Of a stretch of DNA of 12,940 nucleotides, positions 6,485 through 12,940 are shown one piece after another. Under the pieces are notes generated by a model. The model did not search any database and was not told the DNA's origin. It worked only from the letters and a program-made list of their open reading frames with translations. A program made the position numbers and the translations under genes. How positions within the stretch are numbered: the first letter of the stretch is position 1; every line of letters starts with the position of its first letter. The stretch comes from Chloroflexota bacterium (GTDB lineage Bacteria; Chloroflexota; Anaerolineae; Caldilineales; Caldilineaceae): positions 1 to 12,940 of the forward strand of contig QEUW01000214.1 in the NCBI GenBank assembly GCA_003577005.1, in the 5' to 3' direction.

Positions 6485-6973
6485 ATGTCCAAAACCGTCG
6501 TCACGGCCACTATCAATGGCCAGCAGATGGAATTTCTGTGTGAGCCGCGCCAGAGCCTCTTGGAGGTGTTGCGCGACGAATTGTTCTTGACCGGCGTCAA
6601 AGAGGGCTGCAACAATGGCAACTGCGGCGCCTGCAATGTGATTCTGAACGGTGTGCTGGTCAATTCTTGTTTGGTCCTGGCCGTGGAGGCCAATGGCGCA
6701 TCCATCACCACCGTGGAAGGGCTGGCTAGCACTGAGCGGCTCCACCCCCTCCAGCAAAAGTTCCTGGAGCACGCTGCGCTCCAGTGTGGCATCTGCACCC
6801 CTGGTTTTCTTGTCTCGGCCAAGGCGCTGCTGGACAAGAACCCGGACCCCACCGAACACGATGTCCGTCTCTGGCTGGCTGGCAACCTCTGCCGCTGCAC
6901 CGGCTATGACAAGATCGTACGCGCCGTACTGGATGCCGCCGACAGCCCGGAGATGCAGAGCGTTTCACAATGA
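6485..6973 (+). CDS. [2Fe-2S] (small) subunit of a xanthine/CO dehydrogenase-family enzyme
   Basis: This is a 162-residue protein, typical for CoxS/XdhC-type subunits. The ATG at 6485 is preferred over the one at 6470 because GGAGA (6472-6476) sits 8 bases before it and the product then begins MSKTVVTATING, the usual N-terminus. The plant-ferredoxin-like cluster is held by Cys42, Cys47, Cys50 and Cys62 (GCNNGNCGAC, then VNSC). The second, helical [2Fe-2S] domain uses Cys101, Cys104, Cys136 and Cys138 (CGICTPG and CRCTGY). All eight ligands are present, so it should be functional. It would carry electrons from molybdopterin to the FAD subunit encoded just upstream. The expected next gene, the large catalytic subunit, is absent; a repeat array begins directly at the stop codon and a MoaD-like gene follows. 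Confidence 0.95.
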   Translation: MSKTVVTATINGQQMEFLCEPRQSLLEVLRDELFLTGVKEGCNNGNCGACNVILNGVLVNSCLVLAVEANGASITTVEGLASTERLHPLQQKFLEHAALQCGICTPGFLVSAKALLDKNPDPTEHDVRLWLAGNLCRCTGYDKIVRAVLDAADSPEMQSVSQ

Positions 6974-7064
6974 GTGATACGTAATACGTAATGCGTACTA
7001 GATGTCACCCATTACCCATTACCCATTACCCATTACGCATTACGTATTACACACTACGTATTAC
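6974..7064. repeat. Heptad inverted array C (13 units; GTAATRC / CCATTAC, GYATTAC)
   Basis: Thirteen consecutive 7-base units start on the base after the stop codon of the Fe-S subunit gene and run without a phase slip. The first units are GTGATAC, GTAATAC and GTAATGC. CCATTAC occurs four times in tandem at 7009-7036. GCATTAC, GTATTAC, ACACTAC and GTATTAC close the array. Units 2-3 (6981-6994) are perfectly complementary over 14 bases to units 10-11 (7037-7050), with exactly six units between them, so the two halves are in register. A transcript would form a 14-bp hairpin between the Fe-S and MoaD-like genes. Confidence 0.9.
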
Positions 7065-7099
7065 TTCTTCTGTGCGTAGTCTGCCTGTTAGGATTATCC

Positions 7100-7381
7100 A
7101 TGCAACACCAAGTTTGGATCCCGGCGCTGCACCGTGACCTGACCGAAGGCCAGGAAGTAGTGACAGCAACGGGCGAAACCGTTGGCGAAGTCGTGGCTCA
7201 GTTGGGGGCGCGCTTTCCTGGCCTGGAAGAGCGGCTTTGCGAGGAGGGGCGGCTGCGCCCACATATTGCGGTTGCTATCAACGGCGAGGTCACCCGGCGT
7301 GGCCTCCGCCAACGGCTCACCGCGCCCAGCGAAATCCACTTTATCCCGGCGCTTAGCGGCGGCTCATCCAGCAACCGGTGA
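7100..7381 (+). CDS. MoaD/ThiS-family sulfur carrier protein
   Basis: This is a 93-residue beta-grasp protein. The ATG at 7100 follows a modest TAGGA site. The MoaD pattern is clear: an N-terminal strand, the TVGEVVAQLGARFPGL helix (27-42), VAINGE (58-63), a polar loop, and FIPALSGG (81-88). The Gly87-Gly88 pair is the site that is adenylated and thiocarboxylated in MoaD, ThiS and CysO. Unlike classical MoaD, five residues (SSSNR) follow the glycine pair, so the protein would need trimming before activation, or it may not use a thiocarboxylate. It lies 127 bases after the molybdenum-hydroxylase Fe-S gene on the same strand, which suggests molybdopterin synthesis for that enzyme. A cysteine- or thiamine-pathway carrier is an alternative. 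Confidence 0.85.
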   Translation: MQHQVWIPALHRDLTEGQEVVTATGETVGEVVAQLGARFPGLEERLCEEGRLRPHIAVAINGEVTRRGLRQRLTAPSEIHFIPALSGGSSSNR

Positions 7382-7419
7382 GCGTTCTGCGGATACTAGA
7401 AAAACCGATGACTCCGGCG

Positions 7420-7461
7420 CAACCGGGTAGTGCGCACTCGCTGATGCGCACTACCCGGTTG
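7420..7461. terminator. Bidirectional hairpin between convergent genes
   Basis: A perfect 17-bp stem (7420-7436 with 7445-7461) with an 8-base loop lies between the convergent stops at 7381 and 7517. GCGCACT occurs twice, 14 bases apart, at the top of the stem. No T run follows on the plus strand. On the minus strand five T occur about 14 bases beyond the stem. It probably ends or stabilises both transcripts. Confidence 0.6.
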
Positions 7462-7516
7462 TACTATATAAAATTACCCCTCACTACCCGAATTCCCACC
7501 CTGACATCGGATTGGG

Positions 7517-9481
7517 CTAGACTGCCACCGGACTCGGCAGGTGCCCATTGCCCGAAACTGGCGCAGGGCCGGCCAGCTCTTCTTGCCGTTTGAACTGGCT
7601 CATATAGAGGTCATAGTAGAACCCTCGTTTCGCCAGCAACTCCTCGTGGCGGCCCCGCTCGACGATCTCGCCCTCCACCAACACCAACACCTGGTCGGCG
7701 TTGCGGATGGTGCTCAGACGGTGGGCGATGACAAAGCTAGTGCGCCCGGCCATCAGTTGTTCCAGCGCAGCCTGGATCAGCCGCTCGGTGCGCGTATCTA
7801 CGCTGCTGGTGGCCTCGTCGAGGATGAGGATGCGCGGCTCGGCCAGCGCAGCGCGGGCGATGGAGAGCAACTGGCGTTGGCCCTGGCTCAGGCCACCGCC
7901 TCGCTCGCCCAGTTTGGTCTGGTACCCCTCGGGGAGCCGCTCGATAAAATCGTGGGCGCGGGCCAGTTTGGCGGCGGCGATTACCTCTTCATCGGTCGCG
8001 CTGGGGCGGCCAAAGCGGATGTTGTTCATCACCGTGTCGCTGAACAAGAAGCTGTCTTGCAGCACTACGCCGATCTGGTGGCGCAGGCTGGCGAGCGTCA
8101 CCTCGCGCACATCGACGCCGTCGATGGTGACAGAGCCACCGGTCACATCGTAAAAACGGGGCAACAAATTGACCATTGTGGTCTTACCTGCCCCCGTCGG
8201 CCCAACGATGGCAATGGTCTCGCCGGGCCGGGCCTCCAGGTTGATGCTGCGCAGCACGGGCACCTTGGCGTCGTACCCGGCTCGCACCTCTTTGTACACC
8301 ACACGTCCCTCGATCAGCGGCATCTCGCGAGCGTCGATCTTTTCGGTGATATCCGGCAGTTCATCCATCAGGTCGAAGATACGCTCAGCGCCGGCTATGG
8401 CGCTCTGGATATTGGCCCAGAGCACGCTGATCTGCTGGATGGGCATGTTGAAGCGCTGCACATAGCCAATAAAGGTGACGATCAGGCCAAGCGACACCGC
8501 CTGTCCCCCTAATGGCAGCCCCCTCAACAGATAGACACCGCCGATCCCGGCCACCACAGCAATCGCCGCATAGCCGAGGGCTTCGAGCACTGGGTTGAGC
8601 GCCGCTGTGTAGGCCACCGCCTTGAGATTGGCGTCCCGATTGGCGGCGTTGCTCTGGCGAAACGATTCGATATTGGCCTCTTCGCGGCTAAAGGCCTGCA
8701 CCTCGCGCACACCGGCGATGTTCTCTTCCAGTTCGGCGTTGACATCGCCGATCTTCTGCCGGGTGACACGAAAGGCCTTGCGCGCCTGGCCGCTAAACCA
8801 GATCGTCGCCCCAATCATCAGCGGCACCACGGCGAGGCTGACCAAGCCATAGACAGAGTTCGCCGCCAACATGCTGTAGGCAATCCAGAAGATGAGCAAC
8901 CCGCTGCTCAAGACCTGTACTAGCGCAAAGCCGATGGTCTGCTGGATGGTACTGGTATCGTTGGTGATGCGGCTCATCAACTGGCCGCTCTCGTTCTTGC
9001 TGTAAAACCCGAGGGATAGTTCGTGCAGGTGGTCGAAGAGGTCCACTTGCAGCCGCCGCAGCACATGCTGGCCCGTCCACCCCATGATAAAGAACATCAC
9101 ACCGCCGGTGACCGACCCCAGCACAAAGAGCCCCACCAGCCGGAGCACCAACCCGCCCAACCCCTGCAATCTGGCCGTCACATCGGCATCGGCTTGCAAC
9201 GCTGGGTCGTACCAACAGAAGCTCGCCGCCGGGCTCCCTGGGGTTGCGGGCGCAGCCTCCTCCGGCGTGGCCACACCGGGGGCCAGATAACAATCCACTG
9301 CCTGGCCGGTCAACGCGGGGGTGATCACCTGCACCCAGGCGTTGAGGCCCAAGAGCAACGCCGCCACAACCAACAGCGGCCAATAAGGCAAAAAATAGCT
9401 TCCCAACCGGCGCAACGTCGGCCCAACGCTGCGCGGCTTGATTGTCTCCTGTTGCAGCATCCGCTGCGGGCCACCCATCAT
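7517..9481 (-). CDS. Heterodimeric ABC exporter, consensus-site half-transporter
   Basis: This is a 654-residue full TMD-NBD half-exporter. The ATG at 9481 (tandem with one at 9478) has GAGGAG 8 bases upstream. Six membrane helices occupy roughly residues 30-320, and helices 1 and 2 are separated by an unusually long external loop (62-107) that contains Cys64 and Cys89. The NBD has Walker A GPTGAGKTT (427-435), Q-loop Gln475, signature LSQGQ (531-535), Walker B ILILDE with catalytic Glu556, and switch His587, so its own ATP site is intact. The altered signature (Q in place of the second G) is what the partner's degenerate site would use. The gene lies 91 bases behind the degenerate half, in the MarR operon. 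It is likely a multidrug or lipid exporter of the TM287/288, LmrCD or BmrCD type. The substrate is unknown. Confidence 0.93.
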   Translation of the reverse strand: MMGGPQRMLQQETIKPRSVGPTLRRLGSYFLPYWPLLVVAALLLGLNAWVQVITPALTGQAVDCYLAPGVATPEEAAPATPGSPAASFCWYDPALQADADVTARLQGLGGLVLRLVGLFVLGSVTGGVMFFIMGWTGQHVLRRLQVDLFDHLHELSLGFYSKNESGQLMSRITNDTSTIQQTIGFALVQVLSSGLLIFWIAYSMLAANSVYGLVSLAVVPLMIGATIWFSGQARKAFRVTRQKIGDVNAELEENIAGVREVQAFSREEANIESFRQSNAANRDANLKAVAYTAALNPVLEALGYAAIAVVAGIGGVYLLRGLPLGGQAVSLGLIVTFIGYVQRFNMPIQQISVLWANIQSAIAGAERIFDLMDELPDITEKIDAREMPLIEGRVVYKEVRAGYDAKVPVLRSINLEARPGETIAIVGPTGAGKTTMVNLLPRFYDVTGGSVTIDGVDVREVTLASLRHQIGVVLQDSFLFSDTVMNNIRFGRPSATDEEVIAAAKLARAHDFIERLPEGYQTKLGERGGGLSQGQRQLLSIARAALAEPRILILDEATSSVDTRTERLIQAALEQLMAGRTSFVIAHRLSTIRNADQVLVLVEGEIVERGRHEELLAKRGFYYDLYMSQFKRQEELAGPAPVSGNGHLPSPVAV

Positions 9482-9496
9482 GCGGAATTCTCCTCA

Positions 9497-9572
9497 ATGG
9501 TTAATGATTAATGCACAATGGTTAGTGCTCAATCCTTGATGCTCAGCGGCGCCATTCATTGAGCATTGAGCA

Positions 9573-9594
<22 letters not shown>
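9497..9594. repeat. Heptad inverted array D (14 units; ATGSTYA / TGAGCAT)
   Basis: Fourteen 7-base units run in one phase. Seven left units follow ATGNTYA (ATGGTTA at 9497 and 9518, ATGATTA at 9504, ATGCTCA at 9539). One GC-rich unit, GCGGCGC, sits at 9546-9552. Six right units are complements of the left type (TGAGCAT twice in tandem at 9560-9573, TGACCAT at 9581). The array fills the gap between the two ABC genes and enters the upstream one: its last seven codons, including the stop, lie inside the array. The other end stops 2 bases short of the ribosome-binding site of the downstream ABC gene. Confidence 0.88.
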
Positions 9595-11387
<1,793 letters not shown>

Positions 11388-11403
11388 GGAGGGCCGCCCC
11401 TCC
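11388..11403 (-). promoter_or_regulatory. Hairpin covering the ribosome-binding site of the first ABC gene
   Basis: On the minus strand GGAGGG (11403-11398) and CCCTCC (11393-11388) pair perfectly over 6 bp around GCGG, and the stem ends directly at the ATG at 11387. The left arm is the only good Shine-Dalgarno for that ATG, so the hairpin would hide it. If the TTG at 11423 is the true start, this is only coding sequence. Confidence 0.35.
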
Positions 11404-11439
11404 CTCTGTTGTTGCGCTGCCAATCAAATACCCCCTGTC

Positions 11440-11530
11440 GAATGCGGATTGTGGAGTGCGGAGTACAGGATACAACCTACGGAACGTAGTACCCACTGGC
11501 CACCTATCACTCATGACTCATCATTCACAT
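11440..11530. repeat. Heptad inverted array E (GARTGYG / CTCATSA)
   Basis: About thirteen 7-base units run in one phase. The left units start GA (GAATGCG 11440, GATTGTG 11447, GAGTGCG 11454, GAGTACA 11461). The middle is degenerate. The right units carry the complementary CACTC/GACTC type (CTCATGA 11510, CTCATCA 11517, TTCACAT 11524). The array lies between MarR and the first ABC gene and covers the MarR stop codon (11521-11523). It is more decayed than arrays C and D. Confidence 0.7.
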
Positions 11531-12063
11531 TTTGCCTCAAGTCGCCCATGATGGACTAATGAGCGATGCAACCGGTACAAAAGTGCTAATAATTGGTCGA
11601 TTTCAGCCAGTGTCAGGTCAGCGGTGAGGCTGTTGAGAAAATGGACGTGGCCCGGCGTGGCTGCCTGCACCAGGGCGCGGCCGGCGTCCGACAGACGAAT
11701 GCGGAACTGGCGGCGGTCGTCAGGGTCTAGCTCGCGCTCGATCAGACCCTGTTCCTCTAGTGAGCGCAGGTGAGCGCTAATCGTGTTCTTGCTCACCTGC
11801 TGTGACTTGCTGAGCTGGGTTGGGCGGACACAAGGCGCGCCCAGCCGTTCCATGATCCACAGCCGGATGAGCAGATGCCAGCGCGGTTCGGAAAGGTTGT
11901 CTGCGCTCATGCGCTCGCTGGTGATGCTCTCATAGGTGTTGGCAATGATATGGATCAGGCGCACCAACTCCACGCCGTGGAGCTCTGTGATGCCTTGCTC
12001 GGCTAACAGGTCACGAAAAAGAGAAATGGATGATGGTCGTGGAGCCGCCACGTCATTCGTCAT
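11521..12063 (-). CDS. MarR-family transcriptional regulator
   Basis: This is a 180-residue protein with the MarR fold: an N-terminal dimerisation helix region (30-70), the recognition helix-turn-helix PTQLSKSQQVSKNTISAHLRS (81-101), LEEQGLIERE, and the wing DPDDRRQFRIRLSDAGRAL (113-131) with the conserved D-x-R motif. A C-terminal helix pair completes the dimer interface. The ATG at 12063 has no Shine-Dalgarno. A perfect TATAAT ends 7 bases before it, so the mRNA probably starts at or one base before the ATG and is leaderless. A dyad overlapping that promoter suggests autorepression. The two ABC exporter genes lie directly downstream on the same strand, the common MarR-efflux arrangement, so the regulator is expected to release DNA when a pump substrate binds. 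The effector is unknown. Confidence 0.93.
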   Translation of the reverse strand: MTNDVAAPRPSSISLFRDLLAEQGITELHGVELVRLIHIIANTYESITSERMSADNLSEPRWHLLIRLWIMERLGAPCVRPTQLSKSQQVSKNTISAHLRSLEEQGLIERELDPDDRRQFRIRLSDAGRALVQAATPGHVHFLNSLTADLTLAEIDQLLALLYRLHRSLVHHGRLEAKCE

Positions 12064-12070
12064 GGTGCGA

Positions 12071-12102
12071 ATTATACGGCGACGAACTATTCGTCTCTGT
12101 AT
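12071..12102 (-). promoter_or_regulatory. MarR promoter with overlapping dyad operator
   Basis: On the minus strand a perfect -10 TATAAT lies at 12076-12071, with a weak -35 (CAGAGA, 12099-12094) at 17 bases. A 29-bp dyad centred on 12088 spans 12074-12102. The inner arms GACGAA and TTCGTC are perfect around CTA, and the outer ATAC and GTAT are also complementary, giving 11 of 13 arm positions. The dyad covers the spacer and the edge of the -10 box, an ideal place for repression by the MarR dimer. It also lies upstream of the divergent CHRD gene. Confidence 0.7.
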
Positions 12103-12139
12103 GAAACTGTACGATTAATGGAATGCGAGTGCAACCAAT

Positions 12140-12169
12140 CTGACAAGACAGGGAGAGACGTTTTAGTAA
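12140..12169 (+). promoter_or_regulatory. Tentative promoter of the CHRD gene
   Basis: CTGACA (12140-12145) is a 5/6 match to -35. About 18 bases on, TAGTAA (12164-12169) is a weak -10. It sits 50-80 bases before the ATG at 12222 in the only space available. Confidence 0.3.
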
Positions 12170-12221
12170 ATAGTGATCCCCCTAACTTCTCCAAGCCTCA
12201 CAGTACACAAAGGAGTGCAAC

Positions 12222-12737
12222 ATGCCAAGAACACGTATACTCAAGATTACCCTGTTCGTAGCCGCCTTACTCGCCATTGCGACGACTACTGTCCTGTCCG
12301 CGCCACGTAATTTCCGCACCCATCTTTCTGGGCAGTTTGAAGTTCCCCTAAGGGAGACGCAAGCGCAAGGCCAGGCGATCTTTCAGCTTAGCGGAGGCGG
12401 CGATGCGTTGCAGTACAAACTTATCGTGGCGAACATTGAAAACGTCGTGGCTTCGCACATCCATTTGGGCCCGCCCGACGAAAACGGTCCGGTTGTAGCC
12501 TTTCTTTACGGACCTGCCAGTGCAGGTGGTGGCCGCTTCGATGGTGTACTGGCCGAGGGAACTATCACCGCAGCAAATCTTGTTGGTCCCCTAGCAGGTC
12601 AAGGGCTTGACGCATTGATCGATGCGATCGAAGAGGGCAACGCTTATGTCAACGTCCATACCAATGACGGTATCGATCCGACCAATACCGGCCCTGGGGA
12701 CTTTCCAGGCGGCGAAATCCGCGGCAACCTCCCTTGA
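12222..12737 (+). CDS. Secreted CHRD-domain protein
   Basis: This is a 171-residue protein. The ATG at 12222 has AAGGAG (12210-12215) 6 bases upstream. Residues 1-27 are a signal peptide (MPRTRILK, then a hydrophobic stretch to VLSA). Residues 32-170 form one CHRD domain, the unit first described in chordin: SGQFEVP (36-42), ASHIHLGPPDENGPVV (77-92) and YVNVHTNDG (142-150), ending in the family hallmark GGEIRGNL (163-170). CHRD proteins are common in bacteria and often exported; no molecular function is established. The conserved His residues in HIHLG and VHTN could bind a metal, which is inference. The gene is divergent from MarR, and the shared 158-base gap contains the MarR dyad, so co-regulation is possible. 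No clear terminator follows. Confidence 0.92.
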   Translation: MPRTRILKITLFVAALLAIATTTVLSAPRNFRTHLSGQFEVPLRETQAQGQAIFQLSGGGDALQYKLIVANIENVVASHIHLGPPDENGPVVAFLYGPASAGGGRFDGVLAEGTITAANLVGPLAGQGLDALIDAIEEGNAYVNVHTNDGIDPTNTGPGDFPGGEIRGNLP

Positions 12738-12764
12738 TTGTGACCTCACCGAGCACCGGTGCAT

Positions 12765-12833
12765 ACGGGGACATCCCTCGATTTCAGTGGCGTTCCGGTA
12801 AGCTCCCCGTCAAGCCAGACAATTGAGGGATGT
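12765..12833. other. Overlapping inverted repeats, possible pseudoknot 1
   Basis: Stem 1 pairs ACGGGGA (12765-12771) with TCCCCGT (12804-12810), perfect over 7 bp. Stem 2 pairs 12771-12783 with 12821-12833, 13 bp with one G-T wobble (inner word ATCCCTC/GAGGGAT). The left and right arms alternate, which is the pattern of an H-type pseudoknot or of nested transposon-end repeats. No gene is visible here. Confidence 0.4.
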
Positions 12834-12844
12834 CGATAGAGCAG

Positions 12845-12924
12845 GGTTCGGCAGGATAATCAATGCGGTCGCGTCGCCCAAGCCATCCACTTATCCGGCC
12901 GAACCTTGTTCGATCAGCGACCGC
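12845..12924. other. Overlapping inverted repeats, possible pseudoknot 2
   Basis: A 15-base arm at 12845-12859 matches the complement of 12891-12905 at 14 of 15 positions with a 31-base loop. Inside the loop GCGGTCGC (12865-12872) is perfectly complementary to GCGACCGC (12917-12924), downstream of the first stem, so the pairs interleave. A third palindrome, CCGCAC-C-GTGCGG (12921-12933), overlaps the last arm. Confidence 0.4.
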
Positions 12925-12940
12925 ACCGTGCGGACGGTCG
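12891..12940 (-). CDS. Possible C-terminal end of a minus-strand gene (partial, unidentified)
   Basis: Read on the minus strand from the window edge, one frame gives TVRTVRSLIEQGSAG and then TAA at 12893-12891. The codons favour G or C at third positions and the amphipathic SLIEQG looks like a real protein end, but 15 residues are too few to identify a family. If real, its stop codon lies inside an arm of the inverted repeat at 12845-12905, which would then be its terminator-like 3' hairpin. Confidence 0.3.
   Translation of the reverse strand, partial: TVRTVRSLIEQGSAG

Noticed and set aside
6974..7064. CRISPR array
   Set aside because: Units are 7 bases with no spacers and they reverse orientation midway; no cas genes are nearby.
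7541..8512. Plus-strand frame opposite the consensus ABC exporter (323 codons)
   Set aside because: Antisense shadow of the NBD; no ribosome-binding site and no domain pattern, while the minus strand has every ABC motif.

Overview
The window looks like a piece of a high-GC chromosome from a filamentous or heterotrophic member of the Chloroflexota (Anaerolineae/Caldilineae-like). This is inferred from gene content and style: a LysM-tailed secreted phosphoesterase, an aerobic xanthine/CO-dehydrogenase-type gene pair, a MarR-controlled heterodimeric ABC exporter, a CHRD protein, strong GGAGG ribosome-binding sites and some GTG/TTG starts. No marker gene fixes the taxonomy.

Layout. 1-86 is the 3' end of a 2-isopropylmalate-synthase-like gene, closed by a textbook terminator (172-204). 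358-1398 is a secreted alpha/beta hydrolase. 1399-1555 holds a head-to-head pair of REP-like palindromes and a terminator. 1556-1900 is the N-terminal quarter of an FAD monooxygenase, cut off just before the ribosome-binding site of a secreted erythromycin-esterase-family protein (1893-3407). Convergent to that, on the minus strand, is a purple-acid-phosphatase-like phosphoesterase with three LysM repeats (3474-5213). Divergent from the phosphatase is a plus-strand set: FAD subunit (5457-6332) and [2Fe-2S] subunit (6485-6973) of a molybdenum hydroxylase, then a MoaD/ThiS-type sulfur carrier (7100-7381). The catalytic molybdopterin subunit is not in the window. A minus-strand operon follows, read right to left: a MarR regulator (11521-12063), a degenerate-site ABC exporter half (9573-11387) and a consensus-site half (7517-9481). 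A CHRD protein (12222-12737) is divergent from MarR. The right edge (12738-12940) carries overlapping inverted repeats and possibly the end of a minus-strand gene.

How the genes work together. MarR plus the two exporter halves form one drug- or lipid-efflux unit. MarR probably represses it from a 29-bp dyad lying over its own promoter, and its transcript appears leaderless. The molybdenum-hydroxylase subunits and the MoaD-like protein share a direction and probably a metabolic theme (molybdopterin). The rest are separate secreted proteins.

The most unusual signal is in the intergenic DNA. At least four gaps (3408-3474, 6974-7064, 9497-9594, 11440-11530) are filled by tandem 7-base units. Each gap has its own 7-mer consensus, each array turns into its reverse complement halfway, and each begins at or overlaps a stop codon. 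I read these as one class of heptad-phased inverted arrays that is defined by architecture and not by shared sequence.
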